Source: Sinomicrobium soli (lineage in GTDB: Bacteria > Bacteroidota > Bacteroidia > Flavobacteriales > Flavobacteriaceae). Taken from it: 64,000 nucleotides of DNA. The notes below the pieces were generated by a model. That model ran no database searches. It had not been told where the DNA came from and saw nothing but the letters and a program-made list of their open reading frames with translations. The DNA lies in NCBI RefSeq assembly GCF_003285545.1, contig NZ_QLNV01000007.1:209157-273156 (forward strand), given 5' to 3'. This document shows, piece by piece, positions 1 to 7,593 of the stretch. The position numbers and the translations under genes are program-made. The number at the start of each line of letters is the position of its first letter. The stretch's first letter is position 1.

Positions 1-156
1 ATCCAGCACCTTAAGGGCTTCTTCCGGCTTATTGCGCAATTGTAATTCTTCTACCTGGTCCAATACCGCTTTGGTCGCCGGCAAAACCTGCTGTGCCCCT
101 GCCGAAAAGCCGGTAAAAAGGAGGACCGGCAATAGTAAAAAATGCTTTAGCGTCAT
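1..156 (-). CDS. Secreted protein, N-terminal part only (cut by window edge)
   Basis: Reading from the ATG at 156 down to base 1 gives 52 residues without a stop. The first 22 or so form a signal peptide: a Lys near the start, a Leu/Phe-rich core and an Ala-Gly-Ala-Gln cleavage region, typical of Bacteroidota exported proteins. The mature start is helical and charged (QVEELQLRNKPEEALKVLD), which could begin a TPR-like protein. The rest lies outside the window, so no function is assigned. Confidence 0.6.
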   Translation of the reverse strand, partial: MTLKHFLLLPVLLFTGFSAGAQQVLPATKAVLDQVEELQLRNKPEEALKVLD

Positions 157-400
157 ATTTTCGTATCTACAATTACGACAAATTAAGGAAAAAATCGGGG
201 ATATTCGCACGACAGGCTGTTGTAAACAACAAAACACACAGCTATGGTCAACTAAACCCTGAACCCGATGTCCACAGGTTTTCGACAAGCAATGAAGTGG
301 TTATTGGGTTACTGAGTTATTGGGTTATTGGGTGGCTCCCTGAATAACTTATCGTTAGTTTGCAAACAGCGAAATGGTCAGAAGTCGGGAGTCGGGAGTT

Positions 401-533
401 GTCATTCCGACGATAGAGCCTGTCCCGGCCTTTTCGGTCGGGGAGGAATCTGTGGGGCTTCCGTTATGCTGTCGAAGCTCCTTTGATCGTGGGGGGAGAT
501 TCTTCACTCCGCTGCGCTGCGTTCTGAATGACA
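401..533 (+). repeat. Dispersed intergenic repeat, copy A
   Basis: This stretch begins GTCATTCCGACGATAGAG and ends TTCTGAATGACA, so it has TGTCATTC-like inverted ends. It matches the reverse complement of 1840-1952 over most of its length, including the shared core GCCTGTCCCGGCCTTTTCGG. It has no coding potential. Non-coding repeats of this style are common between flavobacterial genes; whether they are mobile (MITE-like) or RNA-level elements is not decided by this sequence. Confidence 0.6.
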
Positions 534-627
534 GGATTGTCCATGACAGCAACTACAAACTAACAACTAACAAACCAAAAAACCAACAACCACTTCAGAC
601 CACTGAAACAGCGCACAATAAAACTCG

Positions 628-674
628 TGTAGATGCTTTGTATATACAATATTCAGTCGCTGTAGATGCTTTGT
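628..674 (+). repeat. 14-bp direct repeat pair upstream of the DUF4870-like gene
   Basis: TGTAGATGCTTTGT occurs at 628-641 and again at 661-674, a period of 33 bp. The first copy runs into the palindrome TTGTATATACAA (638-649). The pair lies about 70-115 bp before the downstream start codon, a plausible place for regulator binding. There are only two units, so it is not a CRISPR array. Confidence 0.4.
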
Positions 675-741
675 TAAAGTGTTTGCAGGTGTTTTTAATT
701 CATTTGTCACCATTTTTGCTCAGAACAAATTTCTGACACAG

Positions 742-1071
742 ATGAATCCAAAAACACAGTCCATAATCAGCTATCTCGGGATATTCTGGCTGATTGCCTA
801 TTTCGGGGGGAAAAACGAAAGAAACGATTTCAGTACCTATCATTTAAAACAAGGGCTCGGACTTTTGCTGCTCACCATATTGTTTAACGTGGCCGTGGTC
901 ATTATTTCAATGGTTTCCCCGTCATTGGGAGGTATCATCGGTTATGCCGGTATTTTATTTCTTCTCATAATGGTCATAGGTATTATCAATGCCGCTAACG
1001 AAGTAAAAAAACCCCTGCCCCTTGCAGGCAGAATGTTTGAGAACAAATTTCCTTTTCTGGATAAAGAATGA
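742..1071 (+). CDS. DUF4870-like small membrane protein
   Basis: The product is 109 residues from the ATG at 742; an upstream in-frame start at 679 would add a tail with no conserved look. Three hydrophobic segments (about residues 6-20, 40-62 and 66-88) surround a polar stretch with the HLKQGLGLLLL motif, typical of the DUF4870/Tic20-like family of small three-helix membrane proteins. The family has no firm biochemical role. The gene stands alone, followed by another membrane protein gene in the same direction. Confidence 0.7.
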   Translation: MNPKTQSIISYLGIFWLIAYFGGKNERNDFSTYHLKQGLGLLLLTILFNVAVVIISMVSPSLGGIIGYAGILFLLIMVIGIINAANEVKKPLPLAGRMFENKFPFLDKE

Positions 1072-1210
1072 TATTCCCACTGAATACACGGTATTGAAAA
1101 CACGTTAAAGCCGATAAAACTCAATACGTATGTTTTTTATAATAAACAAAATAGAACAGGCATCCCATTCGACTGAAAGGCTGAGAAATCCCAAAAGCCC
1201 CAACAGCCCG

Positions 1211-1816
1211 ATGGTATTGAGCGTTTACAGAAATAAGGTGCGGACCATCATTTATACCTTATACACCAAAAAAGCCGCCGGGGAATTTCGCGACAATACC
1301 ACGGGCAAGAAAATTGCCCGCCGCCATTGGACGCCCGAAATGAAAGCATTTGCAAGGCAAAAAATTGCGGAAGCCCCAAAGCCTCCTTTCGTGTTTAAAA
1401 TGACCGTCGTCGGGTGGCTGTTTGCTCTTTTCTTCACAGGGGTCTTCGGGTACCTGATTTATGATAGCGTAAAGCCGCCTTTGCCCAAGCCTGAAAAAGT
1501 AGTGGCTATGGAACAGGCCCCGGCGGTGGGCGATATCTATTTTGGCCGGTACGAGATATACAGGGAGAAAGGAAACCCCCTGGGGATGGAAGGCAATTTC
1601 GGCTGGTTCAAGATCCTGGAGGTCGAAGGGGATGTATATCACATCGCAAAATCCGTAGAGATGAGCAAACAGCACAAGCCGGGATCACAGCTCAACAGCA
1701 CTGATTTCGAAACCGGGAGTATGACTCCGGTGAAAATATCAGAGCAAAGCGGCTATGATATCCGGTTTAAATCGGAGGACGGGCTGACGGAAATCTATAT
1801 TACGGACAAGAAATAA
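1211..1816 (+). CDS. Hypothetical single-pass membrane protein
   Basis: Starting at the ATG at 1211 gives 201 residues; an ATG at 1130 in the same frame would add 27 low-quality residues and is less likely. A basic N-terminal part is followed by one membrane helix (about residues 64-84) and then a soluble C-terminal domain of about 115 residues rich in charged and aromatic residues. I do not recognise a family. It lies in a run of small same-strand membrane protein genes. Confidence 0.55.
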   Translation: MVLSVYRNKVRTIIYTLYTKKAAGEFRDNTTGKKIARRHWTPEMKAFARQKIAEAPKPPFVFKMTVVGWLFALFFTGVFGYLIYDSVKPPLPKPEKVVAMEQAPAVGDIYFGRYEIYREKGNPLGMEGNFGWFKILEVEGDVYHIAKSVEMSKQHKPGSQLNSTDFETGSMTPVKISEQSGYDIRFKSEDGLTEIYITDKK

Positions 1817-1839
1817 ATAACAACAGGAAGTCGGGAGTT

Positions 1840-1952
1840 GTCATTCAGAACAGCCTGTCCCGGGCACAAAGGAGTTTCAAAAGTATAGCTGAAGCACCGG
1901 AGATTCTTCCCCGACCGAAAAGGCCGGGACAGGCGCTATCGTCCGAATGACA
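1840..1952 (-). repeat. Dispersed intergenic repeat, copy B (inverted)
   Basis: Read on the minus strand, this stretch aligns with 401-533: same ends (TGTCATTC...GAATGACA) and same core GCCTGTCCCGGCCTTTTCGG, with a shorter and diverged second half. It fills most of the gap between the genes ending at 1816 and starting at 1987. Confidence 0.6.
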
Positions 1953-1986
1953 CACTACGAACCAAGAACTAAGAACTAATAAACCA

Positions 1987-2274
1987 ATGACACGCGAAAA
2001 ACACACAGGCTGGATACTGCACCTGGTCATCCGTTTGATCTCGGTTTTCCTGCTATTTCTGATAGTTTACCAGATCATCCTGGATGGCAGGGAAGACCCG
2101 ATGGGACTTGGGGTGATTTATGCTTTTATACTCACCAGCTGTTTATGTTTTTTGTGTTTCGGGATAGAAAGCGTGGTGCTATATCATAAAAACCGGAAGA
2201 CCAAACTGTATATCAACCTCTTTCTGACGGCAATTTCGACCCTCGGAAGCTTAACCACCTTTCTAATCCTGTAA
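1987..2274 (+). CDS. Hypothetical three-helix membrane protein
   Basis: The 95-residue product has a basic N-terminus (MTREKHTG) and three hydrophobic segments at about 10-31, 40-64 and 73-95. No family is recognised. The next gene starts 6 bases after its stop, so the two are probably co-transcribed. Its small size and lack of motifs limit confidence, but start, length and hydrophobic pattern are all protein-like. Confidence 0.55.
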   Translation: MTREKHTGWILHLVIRLISVFLLFLIVYQIILDGREDPMGLGVIYAFILTSCLCFLCFGIESVVLYHKNRKTKLYINLFLTAISTLGSLTTFLIL

Positions 2275-2280
2275 ACCGCT

Positions 2281-2835
2281 ATGACGACAAAGAAAATTAT
2301 GGGTATCATCGCACTGGTTATTGTCGGGGGTGCCGGGCTGTTCCTCTTTATGCTTTACGCCACCATTAAAACTAAATCTACTAATATAGATCAATATGAG
2401 CCCTTTAAGGAATGGGTAGGGAAAACAGTGACACTCGACAAGGAAACCGTGGTGTTCGAGGAAAAGATAAGGATGGTGACCACCAATAAATATCCCTATA
2501 CCCTGACAGACAGCCTGCATCCGGATTGGCAATACATACACAATATGGAAGAAACGGGCGATGCGGTCAGGATAACCTCATTTCCGGCGGGAACAAAACT
2601 GAAGCTGGAAAAAGCCGTCCAATATACCGGTGGTGTTTCGGGATCTTCTGAACCGATGTTATTCGGTACCATAAACGATGGGGAAAAAGCGTATAAAGTA
2701 GGGTATCAATGGGGAAAAACAGACCTCAATATAGATTTTGACAAGATAGAGAAATCCTGGCTGTTCCACAGGGCCCCCTGGCAGGAAGAACAGGATACGG
2801 CCCATTATGCCCTGCCCCGGGCGGAATGGTGGTAA
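2281..2835 (+). CDS. Hypothetical membrane-anchored protein
   Basis: This is a 184-residue protein with one N-terminal membrane helix (about residues 7-28) and a soluble domain of about 150 residues with alternating beta-type stretches (KTVTLDKETVVFEEKIRMVT, GTKLKLEKAVQYTGGVSG). It is probably anchored in the inner membrane, facing the periplasm. It forms a likely two-gene operon with the preceding small membrane protein. No known family is recognised. Confidence 0.55.
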   Translation: MTTKKIMGIIALVIVGGAGLFLFMLYATIKTKSTNIDQYEPFKEWVGKTVTLDKETVVFEEKIRMVTTNKYPYTLTDSLHPDWQYIHNMEETGDAVRITSFPAGTKLKLEKAVQYTGGVSGSSEPMLFGTINDGEKAYKVGYQWGKTDLNIDFDKIEKSWLFHRAPWQEEQDTAHYALPRAEWW

Positions 2836-2888
2836 AGGAGCGTAGTGAAGGGAAAGCATAGAGCAATAAAATTTAAAAACTTCTGAAG

Positions 2889-5800
2889 GTGAACATCTCA
2901 ATAAAAAACCTGGTCCCGTTATTTATCCTGCTGTTGTTCAGTACATTTTCAAGTGCCCAGATTTATGTTTCCCCTACCGGTACCGGCGACGGAAGTTCGT
3001 GGGAACAAGCGAGTAGTTTGCCCGATGCTGTTTCGGACGCGCCGTCGGGAGCGACCCTATGGCTTAGAGAGGGAACTTATACGGTAGCATCGACAATCGT
3101 TATCAACCGGACAATGGAAATTCTGGGAGGGTTTTCGGGCTCCGGGAACCAAAGAGATCCTGCTGCTTATCCCAGTATCATCGATGGTCAAAATATAGTG
3201 TATATGATAAGGACGGGTAATAGCACCAACAATACGCTTTTTGATGGAATTTCCTTTATTAACGGTTATGCCGACATAGGTACCGATGTTAATGATGTAA
3301 AGGGAGGAGCGCTATATATCCAGGGGAACGGCACAAGGATCAACAATTGCATTTTCAGGAATAATACCTCGGAAAACAGAATAGGTTCCGGAGCCATTTA
3401 CTTATGGAGTGTAGATAATATTGTGATTGAAAATTCACTGTTTGAAAACAACCGTGTCCTTCAAAACGACATGTGGGAAGCAGGCAACATTGGTGGCGGG
3501 GCCATTCATATACGGTTTGGAACCAATAACCGGGTTGAAAACTGTCGGTTTATAAACAATTCCTCCTACTATCCCGGCGGGGCTATTTTTGCTTGGGGAG
3601 AGAATGCCCAAATCATAGATTGCCATTTTGAAAACAACCAGAGTAACGATAACGGGGGGGCCATCTATGTCAATTTTGACAGTACCAATATTTATGGCTC
3701 TGTTTTCAGGAGCAATATTTCAGAAGAAGACGGAGGGGCCATTTTTTTTAAAGGGGACCCATCAACCGTTACAAACTCCACTTTCACCCAAAACCATGCT
3801 GTGAACGGGGGAGCCATCTCCAATAGTACCGAACTCTCCATATTCAACTCGTCATTCAGTCAGAATATTTCATCAGATCATGGCGGAGCCATATTTAACA
3901 GGCAAAAACTCTCCGTATCCAATTCGCTGTTCGATAAAAATACAACAGCAACCATAGGCGGTGCGATATACAGTGGAGAGGAATTGTATGTAACCAATTC
4001 AACCTTTGTGTCCAACGAAAAAACGGCGATTGTCCACCCTTCCCGGGAAAGTTCGGAATACTACACCTATCAGACTCATATTTTTAATTCCGTTTTCTTC
4101 GATAATACTGCCGGAACCATAAATGGTACCGGTTTATGGCCTGATGTAGACAGGGACAGTAACAATCCGGATCAGAGTGAAAAAGATTTCAGGAGGAATA
4201 TATTTCAGGAAAACACGAATGGTTCCAACAATTTAACAGGAACAGACCCCTTGTTCCAGGATTTTACCGGGGGTGATTTTAGCTTGCAGAGCGGTAGTCC
4301 GGCCGTTGACTATGGAAGAAATAACCTTTATACCACGGTGAAAGGGAACGGACCGGCAGCGGACGAGGATTTGGCCGGGAACGACAGATTGTTCGGCACG
4401 TATGTGGATGCCGGGGCTTATGAATTACAGTCGGCCTCTACATTGCCCCCACCCGATTGCACCACACTTTCCGGTCCGTTAAACGGTGATACCGATGTGG
4501 AGGTGACATCGACCATTCAATGGAATGCCGTCGCCGATGCGGACGGATATTATATTTCCATCGGAACTTCTCCCGGGGCAACCGATATTGAAAACAACCT
4601 GGATGTCGGGAATACAACCACTTATACACCAACAGCGGATTTCCCCGAGAACACGATCATTTTCGTGACGATCGTTCCGTACAATACCGCCGGCGATGCT
4701 ACGGGATGTCCGGAAGAAAGTTTTACCACCGAAACCCTGGCAACAGCGCCAGACTGTACCGCTATTACCTCCCCGGCCGACGGAGCGACGAATGTTGGTA
4801 TAAACACCAATATTACCTGGAACGCCATTGCCGATGCGGACGGATATTATATCAGCATCGGTACCACTTCAGGAGGAACAGATATTGTCGATAATGAAGA
4901 TGTAAGCGGTACTTCCTATAATCCTACAGCAGATTTCCCTGAGGATACGGTCATTTATGTTTCCGTAATTTCCTATAATTCAGAGGGAAATGCCACGGGC
5001 TGTACGGAGATCAGTTTTACTACGGAAACCCTGACAACAGCGCCAGACTGTACCGCTATTACCTCCCCGGCCGACGGAGCGACGAATGTTGGCATAAACA
5101 CCAATATTACCTGGAACGCCATTGCCGATGCGGACGGATATTATATCAGCATCGGTACCACTTCAGGAGGAACAGATATTGTCGATAATGAAGATGTAAG
5201 CGGTACTTCCTATAATCCTACAGCAGATTTCCCTGAGGATACGGTGATTTACGTTTCCGTAATTCCCTATAATTCAGTGGGCAATGCCACGGGCTGTTCC
5301 GGAATCAGTTTTACTACGGAAACCCTGGCAACAGCGCCAGACTGTACCGTCATTACTTCCCCGGCCGACGGAGCGACGAATGTTGGCATAAACACCAATA
5401 TTACCTGGAATGCCGTTGCCGATGCGAACGGATACTATGTCAGTATAGGCACCACTGCAGGAGGAACAGATATTGTCGATAATGCGGATGTAAGCGGTAC
5501 CTCCTATAACCCCACAGCAGATTTCCCTGAGGATACGGTGGTCTATGTTTCGGTCGTTCCATACAATTCAGTCGGCAATGCTACGGGCTGTTCCGAAATC
5601 AGCTTTACCACGGAAACCCTGGCAACAGCGCCAGACTGTACCGTCATTACTTCCCCAACCGACGGAGCGACGGATGTTGGTATAAACACCAACATTACCT
5701 GGAACGCTATTGCCGATGCGGACGGATACTATATCAGTATAGGAACCACTGCAGGAGGAACAGACATTGTCGATAATGAAGATGTAAGCAGTACTTCCTA

Positions 5801-6815
5801 TAATCCTACAGCAGATTTCCCTGAGGATACGGTGATTTACGTTTCCGTAATTTCCTATAATTCAGCGGGAAATGCCACGGGCTGTTCCGGAATCAGTTTT
5901 ACTACGGAAACCCTGGCAACAGTTCCGGATTGTACAGTCATTACTTCCCCAACCGACGGGGCTACGGATGTTAGCATAAACACCAATATTACCTGGAACG
6001 CTATTGCCGATGCAGACGGATATTATATCAGCATCGGTACTACTTCAGGAGGAACAGATATTGTCGATAATGAAGATGTAAATGGAACAACCTATAACCT
6101 CACAGCGGATTTCCCGGAGGATACGGTCATTTATGTTTCCGTGATTCCCTATAATTCAGTTGGAAATGCCACGGGTTGTACGGAGATCAGTTTTACTACG
6201 GAAACCCTGGCAACAGTTCCGGATTGTACAGTCATTACTTCCCCAACCGACGGGGCTACGGATGTTAGCATAAACACCAATATTACCTGGAACGCTATTG
6301 CCGATGCAGACGGATATTATATCAGCATCGGTACTACTTCAGGAGGAACAGATATTGTCGATAATGAAGATGTAAGCGGAACAACCTATAACCTCACAGC
6401 GGATTTCCCGGAGGATACGGTCATTTATGTTTCCGTGATTCCCTATAATTCGGCAGGCGAAGCTACCGGATGTCCCGGAATCAGTTTTACCACAGAAACC
6501 GGTAATTCCGTAATAGCCGATGAAACCAAATACGGCTTTTCACCTAATGGCGATGGCATCAATGATGTGTGGATCATTCACGGAATCGAAAGTTATCCCG
6601 GAAATATCGTTTCTGTCTACAATCGTTGGGGCGATATGGTATTCCGGGTCCGGGGATACGACAACCGGACGAATGTGTTTAAGGGAAGGGCAAACCGGCT
6701 CACCACCCTCGGAGCCGGCGAACTGCCCTCCGGAACGTATTTCTTCCAAATCGAAAATGTTCCGGAAAACCACCATTTCAAGAAATTAAAAGGTTTTTTG
6801 GTCTTAAAACGTTAA
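2889..6815 (+). CDS. Giant secreted protein: beta-helix, seven Ig/FN3-like repeats and a type-B T9SS signal
   Basis: The product is 1308 residues from a GTG start, chosen because it directly precedes a good signal peptide ending SSAQ at about residue 24. Residues 25-510 contain many GGAIY/NCxFxNN-type turns of a parallel beta-helix (polymorphic outer membrane/pectate-lyase-like). Residues 523 to about 1203 hold seven tandem domains of 98-99 residues, each with TWNAIADADGYYISIGT and a DCT/TGC cysteine pair. The last 95 residues start YGFSPNGDGINDVW and carry VYNRWGDMVF, the gliding-motility-associated CHU_C domain that directs type IX secretion and surface attachment. The protein is probably a cell-surface adhesin or polysaccharide-binding protein. 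The repeats are very similar, so copy number may vary. Confidence 0.9.
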   Translation: MNISIKNLVPLFILLLFSTFSSAQIYVSPTGTGDGSSWEQASSLPDAVSDAPSGATLWLREGTYTVASTIVINRTMEILGGFSGSGNQRDPAAYPSIIDGQNIVYMIRTGNSTNNTLFDGISFINGYADIGTDVNDVKGGALYIQGNGTRINNCIFRNNTSENRIGSGAIYLWSVDNIVIENSLFENNRVLQNDMWEAGNIGGGAIHIRFGTNNRVENCRFINNSSYYPGGAIFAWGENAQIIDCHFENNQSNDNGGAIYVNFDSTNIYGSVFRSNISEEDGGAIFFKGDPSTVTNSTFTQNHAVNGGAISNSTELSIFNSSFSQNISSDHGGAIFNRQKLSVSNSLFDKNTTATIGGAIYSGEELYVTNSTFVSNEKTAIVHPSRESSEYYTYQTHIFNSVFFDNTAGTINGTGLWPDVDRDSNNPDQSEKDFRRNIFQENTNGSNNLTGTDPLFQDFTGGDFSLQSGSPAVDYGRNNLYTTVKGNGPAADEDLAGNDRLFGTYVDAGAYELQSASTLPPPDCTTLSGPLNGDTDVEVTSTIQWNAVADADGYYISIGTSPGATDIENNLDVGNTTTYTPTADFPENTIIFVTIVPYNTAGDATGCPEESFTTETLATAPDCTAITSPADGATNVGINTNITWNAIADADGYYISIGTTSGGTDIVDNEDVSGTSYNPTADFPEDTVIYVSVISYNSEGNATGCTEISFTTETLTTAPDCTAITSPADGATNVGINTNITWNAIADADGYYISIGTTSGGTDIVDNEDVSGTSYNPTADFPEDTVIYVSVIPYNSVGNATGCSGISFTTETLATAPDCTVITSPADGATNVGINTNITWNAVADANGYYVSIGTTAGGTDIVDNADVSGTSYNPTADFPEDTVVYVSVVPYNSVGNATGCSEISFTTETLATAPDCTVITSPTDGATDVGINTNITWNAIADADGYYISIGTTAGGTDIVDNEDVSSTSYNPTADFPEDTVIYVSVISYNSAGNATGCSGISFTTETLATVPDCTVITSPTDGATDVSINTNITWNAIADADGYYISIGTTSGGTDIVDNEDVNGTTYNLTADFPEDTVIYVSVIPYNSVGNATGCTEISFTTETLATVPDCTVITSPTDGATDVSINTNITWNAIADADGYYISIGTTSGGTDIVDNEDVSGTTYNLTADFPEDTVIYVSVIPYNSAGEATGCPGISFTTETGNSVIADETKYGFSPNGDGINDVWIIHGIESYPGNIVSVYNRWGDMVFRVRGYDNRTNVFKGRANRLTTLGAGELPSGTYFFQIENVPENHHFKKLKGFLVLKR
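4455..6500 (+). repeat. Seven tandem 294-297 bp coding repeats
   Basis: Unit 1 (4455-4751, 99 codons) is diverged. Units 2-6 start at 4752, 5046, 5340, 5634 and 5928 with an exact 294-bp period, and unit 7 starts at 6222. Units 2-7 are close at the DNA level, and units 6 and 7 are nearly identical, which points to recent unequal exchange or conversion. Each unit codes one Ig/FN3-like domain. Confidence 0.9.
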
Positions 6816-6816
6816 G

Positions 6817-7014
6817 ATGAAACCACTCTATACAGTTATGATCACCGCCTGTACGATATTCATATCCGTCAACAGGCATGTTTGCCATGCAAAACGTCTC
6901 GTTTTCTGGAGGCCAATAACAATTGCCCATTGGATAAAGGAAAATATCTTAATCCTCAATAAAATCATCCAGAGAAAATGTAATACCGAATACATCAAAG
7001 GTTTTCAATTGTAA
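6817..7014 (+). pseudogene. Probable remnant of a PorP/SprF-type T9SS outer-membrane partner gene
   Basis: It begins one base after the giant protein's stop, where Bacteroidota usually encode the PorP/SprF-like partner of a CHU_C protein. The first 25 residues (MKPLYTVMITACTIFISVNR, then HVCHA) are a convincing signal peptide. The expected QQDPQYTQYM-type mature start is absent; the frame continues as 40 unrelated residues and runs into the converging XRE gene. I read it as a 5' remnant, but a short genuine peptide cannot be excluded. Confidence 0.4.
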
Positions 7015-7218
7015 TCCGATAGATATCCTGACCAGTGTTTTCAGCGTAATATTGTCGTAAACCCCTCTTTCAATCTTGCTGAACGCACTCGGGTCTATAT
7101 CACACAGGGCATCCATATCTTCCAGTATATACCCCTGCTTCTCTCTTTCCTCTTTTATTTTTCGACCGATGGATAACAATATTTCCTTTAAAGTGATATC
7201 TATCTTCCCTGAATTCAT
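6949..7218 (-). CDS. XRE-family helix-turn-helix regulator
   Basis: From the ATG at 7218 the product is 89 residues; an upstream start at 7278 would sit inside the palindrome and add a poor N-terminus. The whole protein is one HTH_3 domain: IGRKIKEEREKQGYILEDMD, the turn ALCDIDPSAFSKIERG and a last helix TLKTLVRISIGL. Such small cytoplasmic repressors often control themselves or a neighbour. A perfect 18-bp palindrome at 7261-7278 lies 43 bp upstream of the start, toward the sigma factor gene. The 3' end overlaps the opposing remnant at 6817-7014. Confidence 0.8.
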   Translation of the reverse strand: MNSGKIDITLKEILLSIGRKIKEEREKQGYILEDMDALCDIDPSAFSKIERGVYDNITLKTLVRISIGLQLKTFDVFGITFSLDDFIED

Positions 7219-7260
7219 GTACTTGTTTTCGACAAGTTTGCATTTATTCAATAATATTCT

Positions 7261-7278
7261 TTGGAAATATATTTCCAA
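7261..7278. promoter_or_regulatory. Perfect 18-bp palindrome, candidate XRE operator
   Basis: TTGGAAATATATTTCCAA is identical to its reverse complement. It lies 43-60 bp before the XRE start codon. A TAnnTTTG box (TATATTTG, 7294-7301) pointing toward the sigma factor gene follows 15 bases later. It is a natural binding site for the dimeric HTH protein. Binding is inferred. Confidence 0.55.
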
Positions 7279-7293
7279 TTAAGTGATTTTTGT

Positions 7294-7301
7294 TATATTT
7301 G
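7294..7301 (+). promoter_or_regulatory. Candidate -7 promoter box toward the sigma/Cas12f-like locus
   Basis: TATATTTG fits the Bacteroidota -7 consensus TAnnTTTG. No TTTG is found at the usual spacing upstream, so the assignment is weak. If used, the transcript would have a leader of about 285 nt before the sigma factor gene. Confidence 0.3.
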
Positions 7302-7593
7302 GTTCAGATTACATATTTTTGCGATTCTTCTGAAGGAAAATATTAGAAGCAATTGCTTTGAATCTCGAACTGAAAACTGGTAATTTTTATGGAAACGGGA
7401 TGATAAGTAACTTTGCTCACGACCCGGGCGTGGGCTCTGTTACCGTTTCCAGGGTATACCAGTACCTCAGTTCGGTAATTTGAGTGCCACGCCTTTTTGT
7501 TTGTAAAAAGGGTATTCTTCTCAACCGTTTTCAAAGCTATCTTCTCCTTATAAAACGTAAGAACTCGCATCAGCTATTTAAACGAGGTCTGTT
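7302..7593. other. Long leader/intergenic region before the sigma factor gene
   Basis: These 292 bases separate the candidate promoter from the sigma factor start. The only frame of note is on the minus strand (7343-7570, 75 codons); it has no recognisable domain or convincing start, and I do not call it a gene. The region is fairly GC-rich around 7420-7460 (CACGACCCGGGCGTGGGC), a local inverted repeat (CACG...CGTG) that could fold in RNA. No copy of the guide-RNA-like scaffold is seen here. Confidence 0.4.

Larger units (their letters stand above)
157..741. other. Intergenic region with repeats, no gene seen
   Basis: These 585 bases lie between a divergent pair of genes. They contain short TTATTGGGT-type direct repeats (about 299-332), one copy of a dispersed intergenic repeat (401-533) and a 14-base direct repeat (628-641 and 661-674). 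Open frames here follow the repeats and show no protein features, so I do not call a gene. Confidence 0.6.

Noticed and set aside
628..660. Possible guide-1 target: minus-strand text TATACAAAGCA matches the scaffold-1/guide-1 junction
   Set aside because: The match is 11 nt and covers part of the scaffold (ATACAA), which a true target would not match. Only five guide bases agree, so it is chance or a coincidental repeat.
628..674. CRISPR array upstream of the DUF4870-like gene
   Set aside because: Only two imperfect units of 14 bp with one 19-bp spacer; the repeat is far too short and no cas genes are near.
4455..6500. Tandem repeats as an assembly artefact or a CRISPR
   Set aside because: The repeats keep a single open frame, code complete 98-residue domains, and have graded differences, so they are real protein repeats. 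Copy number could still be mis-assembled.
7343..7570. 75-codon minus-strand frame in front of the sigma factor gene
   Set aside because: No recognisable domain, no convincing start, and it lies in what is better explained as the leader of the sigma factor gene. Composition alone does not support a gene.
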